Source of the DNA: an uncultured Alistipes sp.
Lineage (GTDB): Bacteria > Bacteroidota > Bacteroidia > Bacteroidales > Rikenellaceae
DNA: 41,861 bases
Assembly: GCA_900553175.1 (NCBI GenBank)
Contig: USCH01000010.1
Location: 1 to 41,861 of the forward strand
Reading direction: 5' to 3'
Position 1 is the stretch's first letter, and each line of letters starts with the position of its first letter. Both the position numbers and the translations under genes were made by a program. Of the stretch, positions 1-7,802 are shown piece by piece. The notes under the pieces are model-generated. The model searched no databases. It was not told the origin of the DNA and saw only the letters and a program-made list of their open reading frames with translations.

Positions 1-8
1 ATTCGAGA

Positions 9-39
9 CAAATATAACAAGAAAACTCACGGAACCAAA
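9..39 (-). promoter_or_regulatory. Bacteroidetes promoter firing leftward out of the window
   Basis: On the minus strand, TATATTTG (9-16) matches the -7 consensus TAnnTTTG. A TTTG (-33 element, 36-39) lies 19 bp upstream, the expected spacing. It should drive a gene beginning beyond the left edge. Confidence 0.6.
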
Positions 40-157
40 AAAGTTTTCTGTTTTTGCCGGTTTTCATCATCCATGCGGACAATTCGGACAACGGGAGCGG
101 TCGAAACGGCGATTTCCGGCCGACAGCCGGGGAAAAACTGGATATTTCGGGCGGATC

Positions 158-188
158 GGGGGCTTCCGGGGGAGAATCGGGGAGGGGG
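158..188 (+). other. Putative G-quadruplex motif
   Basis: Four G-runs of 5, 5, 4 and 5 are separated by loops of 5, 6 and 1 nt, which fits the G3+N1-7 rule. It lies between the leftward promoter (9-39) and the transporter terminator (315-347). Any function is unknown. Confidence 0.5.
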
Positions 189-314
189 CAGGTTCGGAAT
201 GGAGCGGGCATGGGGCTTCGAGGGCGCTCCGGGGAGAGGGCAGGAGGCCCGGGAGCTTTGGGAGCGGATCGGGCGGATCGTCAGGTCCGGGATGGGGCGG
301 GGCGGCCGGACCGG

Positions 315-347
315 AAAAAATCCGGGCACCCTTGCGGATGCCCGGAC
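315..347 (-). terminator. Rho-independent terminator of the POT-type transporter gene
   Basis: A perfect 8-bp stem (321-328 with 339-346, arms TCCGGGCA/TGCCCGGA) has a 10-nt loop. On the minus strand it is followed by six T (315-320). It starts about 20 bp after the transporter stop codon. Confidence 0.85.
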
Positions 348-366
348 CGAAACGGGACGGAACGCG

Positions 367-2043
367 TCAGGCCGTGGCGCTTTCGAGTTTCTTCATGATC
401 GAGAAGATGAACAGGGCCGAGAGCAGGCACAGCACGATCAGGACGCTCCAGACCATCCACAGCGCCATGCCGCTGCCCCACAGGTAGCCGATGAGCGAGG
501 TGGCGTAGTTGCCCACGGCCGTGGCGGCGAACCAGCAGCCCATCATCATGCCCTTATATTTGGGAGGCGCGACTTTCGAAACGAACGAGATGCCCATCGG
601 AGAGAGCAGCAGCTCGGCGAACGTCAGCACCAGATAGGTCGAAATGAGCCAGTTCTGCGACACGAAAGCGTCGCTCGCACCGGCGGCCTTGACCTCGACG
701 GGCGACATGAGGCCCACCGAACCGAGCGTGAGGATCAAAAAGCCGCCCGCGGCGATGATCATGCCCAAACCGATCTTGCGCGGGGCCGAGGGCTCCTTGC
801 CCCTGCGGGCCAGCGCCGAGAAGATGGCCACCGAAATCGGCGTGAGCGCCACGACGTAGAAGGGATTGAACTGCTGGAACTCCTGCGGCAGGATGTGCAC
901 CGGGTCGGGCGTCGCCCGCCAACGGAAGTAGAGCGCGGCGGCGGCAGCGGCGAACACAGCGGCACTGACAATCTTGCCGCGCTGCTTCTCCGACTGGAAG
1001 AAGCCGACGAGCGCATAGACGCCCACCAGGACGAGCACCAGGTTGAAGATGTTGAAGCCCATGCGCGTGAGGCCCGTGGCTTCGGGAGTGGTGTAGTCGC
1101 GCGCGAAGAAAGTCATCGTGGAGCCGTTCTGGTGGAACGCCATCCAGAAGAAGATCACCACGGCGAAGACCAGCAGCAAGGCCGTGATGCGCGAACGGGT
1201 CTGCGCGGGCGAGAGCTCGACCTGCGCCGCAGCGCCCGAAGCAGACTGCTGCTTGGCCGTGACGTCGGCATGGCGGAACGTCTTGCGGAAAGCGGCATAA
1301 ATCGCATAAGAGATGACCAGCGAAACGCACGCCACGGCGAAGCCCATGTTGTAGGCCGTCGAGAGCTTCTCGACATAATGGCGGCAGAACTCGCCCAGGT
1401 CGGCGGCACCGGCACCCATCTGTGCGGAGAGCTCCTGCAGCTTGGCCAGAGGCTCGGCAGCCATCGCGCTGCCCTGGGCCATGTACTGGTGGGCCAGCGC
1501 AGGAATCTGGGCGTTGTACTCCAACCCGTCCTGTGCGAGGAAATAGTTGGTGATCCACTTGGCCATCGCGGGGGCGAACATGGCGCCGATGTTGATGGCC
1601 ATGTAGAAGATCGAGAAGGCGTTGTCGCGTTTCGGGGCATAGGCCGGATCGTCGTAAAGGTTGCCGACCATCACCTGCAGATTGCCCTTGAAGAGACCCG
1701 TGCCGCAGGCGATCAGGGCCAGCGCCCCGAACATCATGGCCTGGGCCGCGGTGCCCGTACCCGTGGGAACGGCCAGCAGCGCATAGCCGCCGAACATGAT
1801 GAAGATGCCGAGCGAGACCATGCGTCCGAAACCGAAACGGTCGGCCAGAATGCCGCCGAAAAAGGGCATGAAGTAGACGGCGGCCAGGAAGATGCCGTAG
1901 ATCTGGGTGGTCACGGCCTCCGTATAGCCGAACTTGGCCTGAAGGAAGAGCGTGAAGATCGCGAGCATGGTGTAGTAGCCGAAACGCTCGCCCGTGTTGG
2001 CCAGCGAAAGAGCGTAGAGGCCTTTGGGTTGTCCTTTGAACAT
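367..2043 (-). CDS. POT/PTR2-type proton-dependent oligopeptide transporter
   Basis: A 558-residue hydrophobic protein of the major facilitator superfamily, peptide transporter (POT/PTR2) family. These proteins use the proton gradient to import di- and tripeptides across the inner membrane. The N-terminus carries the family signature around GERFGYYTMLAIFTLF, and about a dozen hydrophobic segments follow. A hydrophilic insert of roughly 60 residues (about 170-235) interrupts the middle of the protein, and a second polar linker rich in Ala, Gln and Ser lies near 265-285. In the usual ExxERFxYY motif the first Glu is replaced: here it reads N-x-x-E-R-F-x-Y-Y. The start at 2043 is the only one that preserves the N-terminal signature. 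The gene is monocistronic, with a promoter box at 2135-2142 and a terminator at 315-347. The family is clear; the substrate is inferred. Confidence 0.9.
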   Translation of the reverse strand: MFKGQPKGLYALSLANTGERFGYYTMLAIFTLFLQAKFGYTEAVTTQIYGIFLAAVYFMPFFGGILADRFGFGRMVSLGIFIMFGGYALLAVPTGTGTAAQAMMFGALALIACGTGLFKGNLQVMVGNLYDDPAYAPKRDNAFSIFYMAINIGAMFAPAMAKWITNYFLAQDGLEYNAQIPALAHQYMAQGSAMAAEPLAKLQELSAQMGAGAADLGEFCRHYVEKLSTAYNMGFAVACVSLVISYAIYAAFRKTFRHADVTAKQQSASGAAAQVELSPAQTRSRITALLLVFAVVIFFWMAFHQNGSTMTFFARDYTTPEATGLTRMGFNIFNLVLVLVGVYALVGFFQSEKQRGKIVSAAVFAAAAAALYFRWRATPDPVHILPQEFQQFNPFYVVALTPISVAIFSALARRGKEPSAPRKIGLGMIIAAGGFLILTLGSVGLMSPVEVKAAGASDAFVSQNWLISTYLVLTFAELLLSPMGISFVSKVAPPKYKGMMMGCWFAATAVGNYATSLIGYLWGSGMALWMVWSVLIVLCLLSALFIFSIMKKLESATA

Positions 2044-2134
2044 AGGCAGGGAGTGGAATTTGGTTTGGAAACGTTTGCAAAAAAATCGCGCCGGAAGCGG
2101 TGACGGACCGGCCGGGCCGCTGCCGCCGCGACAT

Positions 2135-2142
2135 TTATCGTG
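2135..2142 (-). promoter_or_regulatory. -7 box of the POT-type transporter promoter
   Basis: TATCTTTG on the minus strand matches TAnnTTTG. It predicts a 5' leader of roughly 85 nt before the ATG at 2043. I see no clear -33 TTTG at the right distance. Confidence 0.5.
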
Positions 2143-2164
2143 AACAAAGATAGAAATTTTTTCC

Positions 2165-2172
2165 TATATTTG
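2165..2172 (+). promoter_or_regulatory. -7 box abutting the start codon of the metallo-hydrolase gene
   Basis: TATATTTG fits the -7 consensus perfectly and ends one base before the ATG at 2174. A second ATG follows at 2177. If the box is used, transcription would begin at about the second ATG, giving a leaderless mRNA. No convincing -33 element is visible. Confidence 0.4.
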
Positions 2173-2173
2173 T

Positions 2174-2968
2174 ATGATGAAACTCACATTTCTGGGAACC
2201 GGAACCTCGCAGGGCGTGCCTGTCATCGGATGCCGCTGCCGGGTCTGCCGCTCGTCCGATCCGCGCGACCGTCGGCTGCGCACCTCGGCGATGGTCGAGG
2301 TCGGCGGGACCCGGCTGGTGATCGACGCCGGTCCGGATTTCCGTTACCAGATGCTCCGCACGGGCGTCCGGCGGCTCGACGCCATTCTGCTGACGCACGA
2401 ACACCGCGACCATATCGCCGGGCTCGACGACGTGCGGGCCTTCAACTTCGTCGACTATCCGCCCACGATCCACCGGGTGGACCTCTACGCTTCGCCGCGC
2501 ACGGCAGCCACGGTCCGCAAGGATTTCGACTATGCTTTCGCGCAGGACAAGTACCGCGGGGTTCCCGAGCTGGAGCTGCACGAGATCGCTCCGGGAGAGC
2601 CGTTCCGGATCGGCGATGCCGGGATCGTACCCGTCGAGGGCGGCCACTCCGAGCGCTTCGCCGTCACGGGATTCCGGATCGGGCCGCTGGCTTACCTCAC
2701 CGATTTCAAGACGATCGGCGACGCCGAAGCCGAAAAACTGTCGGGTGTCGACGTGCTGGTGGTCAATGCGCTTCGTTTCGAGCGGCACCACTCCCACTTC
2801 AGCGTGGACGAGGCGCTGCGGCTCGTCGACCGGGTGCGGCCGCGCGAAGCCTACCTCACGCACATGTCCCACGAAATCGGGCTGCATGCCGCCGCTTCGC
2901 AGTTGCTGCCGCCGCATGTGCACCTGGCTTACGACTGTTTGCAGGTAGAAATAGATGATCGATTATGA
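2174..2968 (+). CDS. PhnP-like MBL-fold metallo-hydrolase
   Basis: A 264-residue metallo-beta-lactamase-fold phosphodiesterase-type protein. The N-terminus (KLTFLGTGTSQGVP) is the usual start of the family. C20, C22 and C25 form the CxCxxC cluster seen in PhnP, which binds a structural zinc. The catalytic metal motif HxHxDH is present as H75, H77, D79 and H80, with further His residues near the C-terminus (LTHMSHE). PhnP cleaves cyclic ribose phosphates, but without a phn operon here the substrate is open. Two in-frame ATGs (2174, 2177) open the gene and either may be used. The last bases overlap the next gene by ATGA, so the two are probably translationally coupled. Confidence 0.9.
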   Translation: MMKLTFLGTGTSQGVPVIGCRCRVCRSSDPRDRRLRTSAMVEVGGTRLVIDAGPDFRYQMLRTGVRRLDAILLTHEHRDHIAGLDDVRAFNFVDYPPTIHRVDLYASPRTAATVRKDFDYAFAQDKYRGVPELELHEIAPGEPFRIGDAGIVPVEGGHSERFAVTGFRIGPLAYLTDFKTIGDAEAEKLSGVDVLVVNALRFERHHSHFSVDEALRLVDRVRPREAYLTHMSHEIGLHAAASQLLPPHVHLAYDCLQVEIDDRL

Positions 2969-3780
2969 AAACACTCGAAAACAAAGTCATTGTCATCACG
3001 GGCGCTTCGTCGGGCATCGGCGAGGCGATGGCGCGCGAGTATGCCTCCCGGGGCGCCCGGGTCGTTCTGGGGGCCCGAAGCGTCGAGAAACTCCGCCTTC
3101 TGGCCGACGAAATCCGCGCCGGGGGCGGTCAGGCCGCCTGCTGCGGCGTCGACGTGACCCGGCCCGAAGAGTGCCGCGAGCTGATCGACACGGCCGTGCG
3201 CGCGTTCGGGGGCGTCGACGTGCTCATCTGCAATGCGGGCATTTCGATGCGGGCGCTCTTCGACGACGTCGACCTCGGGGTGCTGCACCGCCTGATGGAC
3301 GTCAACTTCTGGGGTACGGTCAACTGCTGCAAATATGCGTTGCCCTACCTCCAGGCGTCGAAAGGCTCCATCGTCGGCATTTCGTCGGTGGCGGGGCTCC
3401 ACGGCCTGCCCGGCCGCACGGGCTATTCGGCCTCGAAGTACGCCATGACCGGATTTCTGGAGACGCTGCGCATCGAAAACCTCAAAAAGGGGCTGCACGT
3501 GATGATCGCCTGTCCGGGATTCACCGCCTCGAACGTGCGTTTCTCGGCCCTCACGGCCGACGGCTCGCAGCAGGGCGAGACGCCGCGCGACGAGTCGAAG
3601 ATGATGACTGCCGAGGAGGTGGCCCGCATCGTCGAGCGGGGCATTCTGCGCCGCAGGCGTCTCTGTCTGATGGAGGCCGAGGGCCGCGCGACGCATTTCG
3701 TCAAGAAGTTCGCCCCCGCGTTCCTCGACCGGATGTTCTATCTGGTCATGTCGCGCGAGCCCGACAGTCCGCTGAAGTGA
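2965..3780 (+). CDS. Short-chain dehydrogenase/reductase (SDR)
   Basis: A 271-residue NAD(P)-dependent oxidoreductase of the classical SDR family. The dinucleotide-binding motif TGASSGIG spans residues 12-19, the structural NAG motif is N90-A91-G92, catalytic Ser is S140 or S141, and the YxxxK pair is Y154/K158. The C-terminal 60 residues (past FTASNVRF) resemble the tail of SDRs that act on lipid or acyl substrates, but the substrate cannot be read from the sequence. Its ATG overlaps the stop codon of the metallo-hydrolase gene by four bases. A strong bidirectional terminator follows 15 bp after the stop. Confidence 0.92.
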   Translation: MKTLENKVIVITGASSGIGEAMAREYASRGARVVLGARSVEKLRLLADEIRAGGGQAACCGVDVTRPEECRELIDTAVRAFGGVDVLICNAGISMRALFDDVDLGVLHRLMDVNFWGTVNCCKYALPYLQASKGSIVGISSVAGLHGLPGRTGYSASKYAMTGFLETLRIENLKKGLHVMIACPGFTASNVRFSALTADGSQQGETPRDESKMMTAEEVARIVERGILRRRRLCLMEAEGRATHFVKKFAPAFLDRMFYLVMSREPDSPLK

Positions 3781-3795
3781 CCGCCGACATGTTGC

Positions 3796-3830
3796 AAAAG
3801 CGCCGCCACCCGCAGGGTGACGGCGCTTTT
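3796..3830. terminator. Bidirectional terminator between SDR and ROK genes
   Basis: Two 16-nt arms (3796-3811 and 3815-3830) pair with one mismatch around a GCA loop. The stem has AAAA on the left and TTTT on the right, so it can end transcripts from either side. It serves the convergent SDR (plus) and ROK (minus) genes. Confidence 0.9.
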
Positions 3831-3856
3831 CTGTCTTCCGATCAAGGGGCCTTTTA

Positions 3857-4960
3857 CTATTCGTCCTTGTCGATCATCGAGAGTGCGAAGGCATACGCGC
3901 CGATGGAGATGGCCTTGCTGGCCCCGAGCCTGGAGATGGCCACGCCCACCCGCTTCTTGGGGTCGTAGGCCACATAGCGGTCCGATCCGTAGACCTTCAG
4001 CGGGCGCATCTCCCCGCGCGCGAACTCGGCGAACTGGGCCTCGTCGTCCAGATCGTACACCTCCATCTGCACGCGGCGGAGCTCATCGCCGTTCAACTGA
4101 CGCATCGCAGCCCTCATTTCGCGCAGCAGCGCGGGCATGATGTACTTGCGCGCGGCGGTGATGCCGCCCCCGATGACGATCAGCGAGTCGGTGAGGGTCA
4201 CGGCCGTGGCCATGGCGTCGCCGGCGATCTCGCCCAGCTCGGCGAATGCCGCCCGGGCCGCTTCGGCGTCGCCCGCACGCTTCCCGTCGGCGATCTCGCA
4301 AATGTCTTTGGGTTCGAGCCCGTGATCGGGATTCCCCGTGAGCTCTCCGTACACGCGCTTGACGGCCCGCACGGCCACGCCCTCCTCGACGATCACGTCG
4401 GGCATCTTCTTGTGGCGCAGACAGAAGGTCTCCACGCACGAGTTGTCGCCCCGGTTCAGCCGCCCGTCGATGACCATGCCCATGCCGAAGCCCGTGCCGA
4501 AGGTGTAGCCCAGCAGGTTGCGGTAGCGCTTGGCGCTCCCCGCCGCCTCGAGGCGTGCGTTCACCTCGGGCAGAATGCCGCCCAGCGCCTCGCCGTAGGC
4601 GAACAGGTCGCCGTCGTTGTTGATGAAGACCGGAATGCCGAACTCCATCTCCAGAAACGGTCCCAACGCCACGCCGTCGCGGAACGAGGGGAAGTTCGGA
4701 AGGTAGCCGCCGATCACCCCGTTCGGATAGTCGGCCGGGCCGGGAAAGGCGAACGAAATGGCCGCGGGCCTCTCGTCCAGCCGGCCGATGATTTCGCGGA
4801 AGCCCCGCTTGAGCGTCCCCAGACACAGGTCCAGATCGTGCGCCTGCGACGGAAGGGTCAGAGGCTCCGTGATGAAGCGGTTCGAGCGCATCGCGCCGAA
4901 GACGAAATTCGTCCCTCCGGCGTCCAGAGTCACTACCGTGCGGTTGTCGTGCGTGTACAT
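3857..4960 (-). CDS. ROK-family sugar kinase (atypical)
   Basis: A 367-residue ROK-family protein, longer than the usual 300-320. The ATP phosphate-binding motif DAGGTN is at residues 13-18. The sugar-binding and catalytic segment FINNDGD is at about 112-118, with D116 the likely base. The GTGFGMG motif is at 155-161. The zinc-binding cluster of most ROK proteins (CxCGxxGCxE) is not present. At that place there is NSCVETFCLRHKKMPD (about 173-188), so this is a divergent branch. There is no N-terminal DNA-binding domain, so it is a kinase and not a ROK repressor. It is last in the block-3 operon, 16 bp after the GH130 gene. The likely role is cytoplasmic phosphorylation of a hexose released by the locus; which hexose (mannose, glucose or fructose) is inference. 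Confidence 0.85.
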   Translation of the reverse strand: MYTHDNRTVVTLDAGGTNFVFGAMRSNRFITEPLTLPSQAHDLDLCLGTLKRGFREIIGRLDERPAAISFAFPGPADYPNGVIGGYLPNFPSFRDGVALGPFLEMEFGIPVFINNDGDLFAYGEALGGILPEVNARLEAAGSAKRYRNLLGYTFGTGFGMGMVIDGRLNRGDNSCVETFCLRHKKMPDVIVEEGVAVRAVKRVYGELTGNPDHGLEPKDICEIADGKRAGDAEAARAAFAELGEIAGDAMATAVTLTDSLIVIGGGITAARKYIMPALLREMRAAMRQLNGDELRRVQMEVYDLDDEAQFAEFARGEMRPLKVYGSDRYVAYDPKKRVGVAISRLGASKAISIGAYAFALSMIDKDE

Positions 4961-4976
4961 GGTCGTTCGTTTTTCG

Positions 4977-6104
4977 TCATCGATCCGTCGGATCGCATAC
5001 GGCCACGCCTACCAGCGAATCGGCGCAGCCGTAGTAAAGGTACCATTTTCCGCGGAAAAAAACAAGACCTTCGATGAAAACGGTCCCGTCAGCATACTGG
5101 CCGCTCTTTTCGAACGGCTCCTCGGGGCGGAAGAAGGGGGTGTCGAGCCTGTCGATCACCTTTTCGGGGTCTCGGGCGTCGAATAGAATCTGTCCTGCGG
5201 CATAGGTCCCGGCCGCATACCGGTCGTCGCGCAGCGAATCGGTGCGGTTCTTCCCGTTGTAGAGCAGGAGGATTCCGCGGTCGGTGAGCAGGGCCGGTGG
5301 TCCGCATTCGGTCAGGGCGCTGTCGAAATAGCCCTCCCGGGGGAATACGATCCCTTTCAGTTCGCCGTCCTCTCCGACCTGAGGCGTCCAGTCGATGAGG
5401 TTTTCGGAGGTCGCGAGGTTGATCATTTGCTCGCCCCAGTACATGATGTACTTGCCGCCGAGCGGAGCGATCACCAGCCGGTCGCCCTGCCGCCGGGTGA
5501 GGATGGACCCCGACTTGGAGGGGATGTCGCGGAACCGGCCGCCGTATGCCTTCGCGAAGGCGGGACCGTGCTTGACCCAGGAGACGAGGTCCCGGGATGT
5601 GGCCACGCAGAGCCTGGGCACTTGCCGGTTCCAGGAGGTGTAGAGCATGACATAGGTCCCGTCGGGAGCCATGGCGATGCGGGGGTCTTCGCATCCTCCG
5701 GGCCACTCGCACTCCCTCTGGATGTCGTCGTCGGGGAAGAGTACGGGTTCGGGGCGGCAGGACATCGACACGCCGTCGGTGCTTTCGGCCAGTCCGATGC
5801 GGGAGGTCCGCTGGCCGATTCCGGTCGCGGAGTTGTCCTCGGCCCGGAAGAGAACGCAGATGCGGTCTTCGAGGAGGACCGCCGCAGGGTTGAAGGTGTC
5901 GCTTTCGCGCCAGCGGACCGAATCCGCCGCCATCGGACAGAGGAAGCGGGCCGCGGTGTCGGGTTCGATCACGGGATTCTGTCCCGCAGGCCGCACGAAC
6001 GGTCCCAGCGCCCACGAGGGGAGGGCCGGTGCGGCGGATTGAGACGTTGCGGAGCAGCCGCAAAGGGCTGCTCCGAACATCGTGAGAATGATTTTGCGCA
6101 TCAT
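4977..6104 (-). CDS. GH130-type beta-mannosidase/phosphorylase, lipoprotein
   Basis: A 375-residue lipoprotein with a five-bladed beta-propeller glycosidase domain resembling GH130. That family cleaves or phosphorolyses beta-mannosides. The signal peptide ends in the lipobox LCGC (acylated C17). Family-like segments follow in order: FNPAAV (71-76), FRAED (86-90), SRIGLAESTDG (101-111), GGCEDPR (136-142), with the Asp a candidate catalytic residue, then YTSWN and, near the C-terminus, WYLYYGCAD. Membrane anchoring argues for a hydrolase working outside the cytoplasm, because phosphorylases of this family are normally cytoplasmic. Two adjacent ATGs (6104, 6101) are possible. It lies 42 bp after the DUF4961-type gene and 16 bp before the ROK kinase gene. 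A GH43-like assignment is the main alternative. Confidence 0.78.
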   Translation of the reverse strand: MMRKIILTMFGAALCGCSATSQSAAPALPSWALGPFVRPAGQNPVIEPDTAARFLCPMAADSVRWRESDTFNPAAVLLEDRICVLFRAEDNSATGIGQRTSRIGLAESTDGVSMSCRPEPVLFPDDDIQRECEWPGGCEDPRIAMAPDGTYVMLYTSWNRQVPRLCVATSRDLVSWVKHGPAFAKAYGGRFRDIPSKSGSILTRRQGDRLVIAPLGGKYIMYWGEQMINLATSENLIDWTPQVGEDGELKGIVFPREGYFDSALTECGPPALLTDRGILLLYNGKNRTDSLRDDRYAAGTYAAGQILFDARDPEKVIDRLDTPFFRPEEPFEKSGQYADGTVFIEGLVFFRGKWYLYYGCADSLVGVAVCDPTDR

Positions 6105-6146
6105 GTTCGTTTTTGCGGGAGCCGCTGGGGGCTCCGTGTCAGGGAC

Positions 6147-7202
6147 TTATTCGGCGGCCTGTTCCGCGGGGAATTCCTGCCCCTCTTCGTTCTTGACGAC
6201 GATGCTGCCGTCGGCGTTGATGAAGTAGAACCGGAGCTCCGAGATTACGGCATCGGACGGCAGCGAGAAGAAGTGCCGGGGATAGATGTATTTCTCGCAG
6301 CGGCGGCCGTTCGTGCTGATCTCCATGCGGTTCGCTTCGCTGGCCGTGGTGACTTCGGCGGTCTGCCCGTCGTTGTAGACGGCCGTGCCGCACAGATAGA
6401 CTGCATCGGCATCCTTGAGTGCGGAGTATTGGCGGGTGAACTGCACGGCGAAGATGTCGCCGTAGCGGAATACCGAGGGGGTCGTGGCGAAGACCTGCGC
6501 ATAGGTGGTGATCTCCTTGTAGGTGATGCCCACCTGAACGCCCGCGGCGTCGTTCTTGGAGTCGTAGCTCGAATCGGTGTCCTTGTACATGTTGCGGAAT
6601 CCGCGCGAATCGTAGCAGTAGGCGTAACCCAGGTGGCAGTTGATCGGCTCCTCGCCGGTCTTCAGCCGGATGTTGACCGTGGCGCGGATCGGTTCCGAGT
6701 AGTCGCCGCCCGATTCGGTCTTGTCATGCCCCTTGAAGCTGCTCGACGAGCGCCATACGACCCATTCGAAATCGTTCATGTCCTGTTCCGGGGTCGCCAC
6801 CATCTGCGTGGTCGCATAGGCGGCGTATTTGATCCAGGCCTCCGACCACGGCAGCTCCGTGTAGGGCTCCGCCTCGCTTTCGGGCATCAGGGTGAGCACC
6901 TCGCCGGTGACGTCGGGCGTGACGCGCCAGCTGTCGCCGTTGTTGGAGGTGAGCGTGAGGGAGGCGTTCTGCTTCAGGTTCCAGGCTTTGGGGGCCAGAA
7001 TGGCGAAGACGAAGCGTCCGGGGTTGTTCCAGTTGTCGGTCATCGGCTCGATCCGGATCGGGGCCGTGATGTTGATCTCGCTGTCGACGCTGGCGCGTGC
7101 CGGTGCGATGATGTCGTCGAAGAAGAAGCAGGCGACGATGAAGAGCGGAAGCGCCAGAATGACGCCCGCCCGCAGAGCGTATTTTTTGAAATTCTGTTTC
7201 AT
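6147..7202 (-). CDS. DUF4961-type lipoprotein
   Basis: A 351-residue lipoprotein. A hydrophobic leader ends in the lipobox IVAC (C25), followed by FFFDD. The body is beta-rich with the segment FAILAPKAWNL (about 65-75), which I recognise from the DUF4961 family of Bacteroidetes PUL lipoproteins. No catalytic motif is visible. Such proteins occupy the SusE/SusF position and are thought to bind glycan at the cell surface. It starts 12 bp after the small lipoprotein gene and is co-transcribed with it. Proteins of this type normally sit next to a SusC/SusD pair, but here the pair lies about 15 kb away in another transcription unit. Confidence 0.7.
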   Translation of the reverse strand: MKQNFKKYALRAGVILALPLFIVACFFFDDIIAPARASVDSEINITAPIRIEPMTDNWNNPGRFVFAILAPKAWNLKQNASLTLTSNNGDSWRVTPDVTGEVLTLMPESEAEPYTELPWSEAWIKYAAYATTQMVATPEQDMNDFEWVVWRSSSSFKGHDKTESGGDYSEPIRATVNIRLKTGEEPINCHLGYAYCYDSRGFRNMYKDTDSSYDSKNDAAGVQVGITYKEITTYAQVFATTPSVFRYGDIFAVQFTRQYSALKDADAVYLCGTAVYNDGQTAEVTTASEANRMEISTNGRRCEKYIYPRHFFSLPSDAVISELRFYFINADGSIVVKNEEGQEFPAEQAAE

Positions 7203-7214
7203 GTCCGAATCGTG

Positions 7215-7718
7215 TTATTCGATGCTTTTGAATTTGTAGCTGTAACTGAGCGATTTGCAGTCGAGTTGGAACGACATGCGGAATCCCTGGGCGTCGAACG
7301 TGGCGAGCACCGTCTCGGTGTCCTTGATTCGCAGTACGTTGGGCGAGACGCTGGTGTCGAGTTCGCATTCGATCTCGCCTTCGGGCAGTTCGGTCGCGAA
7401 GGGCAGGAAAGGCACTTCGCCGTTGTCGAACGCGAACGTCGTTTTCGACGGCGACGTGACGAGGGTCATGCGCGGCGTGGCGAAAAAGTCGAATTTGTCC
7501 GTCAGCTCCACGCCCATCGCGTTGTCGGGCGAGTATTGCCGCACCTCTGCGATCCGGTAGGTGACGGTTTGCGGTTCGGGGTCTTCCGGGTCTTCGACGG
7601 GCGGAGTGTTGTCGTCCGGGTTTTCGACCGGATCGTACGGAAGCGTCGTCTCCTCCTCGCATGCGGGCAGAGCGCATGCGATCAGGGCGACTGCGAGAAG
7701 CAAAGTCAGTTTTCTCAT
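7215..7718 (-). CDS. Small PUL lipoprotein (possibly DUF5004-like)
   Basis: A 167-residue lipoprotein, first gene of the block-3 operon. The signal peptide ends at the lipobox LPAC (C20). An acidic Pro/Asp/Glu-rich linker follows (about 25-50), as expected for a tether holding a domain away from the membrane. The remaining 115 residues look like a single beta-sandwich with no catalytic signature. Its pairing with a DUF4961-type protein fits the DUF5004 family that often accompanies it, but I cannot confirm the family from motifs. A glycan-binding surface role is inferred from context. Confidence 0.6.
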   Translation of the reverse strand: MRKLTLLLAVALIACALPACEEETTLPYDPVENPDDNTPPVEDPEDPEPQTVTYRIAEVRQYSPDNAMGVELTDKFDFFATPRMTLVTSPSKTTFAFDNGEVPFLPFATELPEGEIECELDTSVSPNVLRIKDTETVLATFDAQGFRMSFQLDCKSLSYSYKFKSIE

Positions 7719-7794
7719 ATTAGGTAAAGGTTTAGAAATTGGATTCGGTGGTGCGGCCGACAGGGGTGCGGAACACCCGATTCGTTCCGTAAAA

Positions 7795-7802
7795 CAAAGA
7801 TA
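7795..7802 (-). promoter_or_regulatory. -7 box of the block-3 (lipoprotein/GH130/ROK) operon
   Basis: TATCTTTG on the minus strand matches TAnnTTTG and would give a leader of about 70 nt before the ATG at 7718. No clear -33 TTTG lies 19-20 bp upstream. The surrounding 263-bp gap (7719-7981) contains no gene I can support. It has a second, weaker CTACTTTG-like sequence at about 7850-7857. Confidence 0.5.

Larger units (their letters stand above)
1..366. other. Non-coding G-rich intergenic region
   Basis: I see no credible gene here. The short open frames have no recognisable protein character and read like frames in GC-rich random sequence. From about 110 to 310 the plus strand is strongly purine-biased, with many imperfect GGATCGGG/GGAGCGGG-like runs. 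It contains one canonical four-tract G-quadruplex motif (158-188). The left end carries a promoter facing out of the window and the right end carries the terminator of the transporter gene. Confidence 0.6.

Noticed and set aside
73..2103. Long plus-strand open frame opposite the POT-type transporter
   Set aside because: It is rich in Arg, Gly, Glu and His with no family resemblance, and is the GC-driven antisense shadow of a clear transporter gene with its own terminator.
3857..4960. ROK-family transcriptional repressor
   Set aside because: The protein starts directly with the kinase ATP-binding motif at residue 13 and has no N-terminal winged-helix domain.
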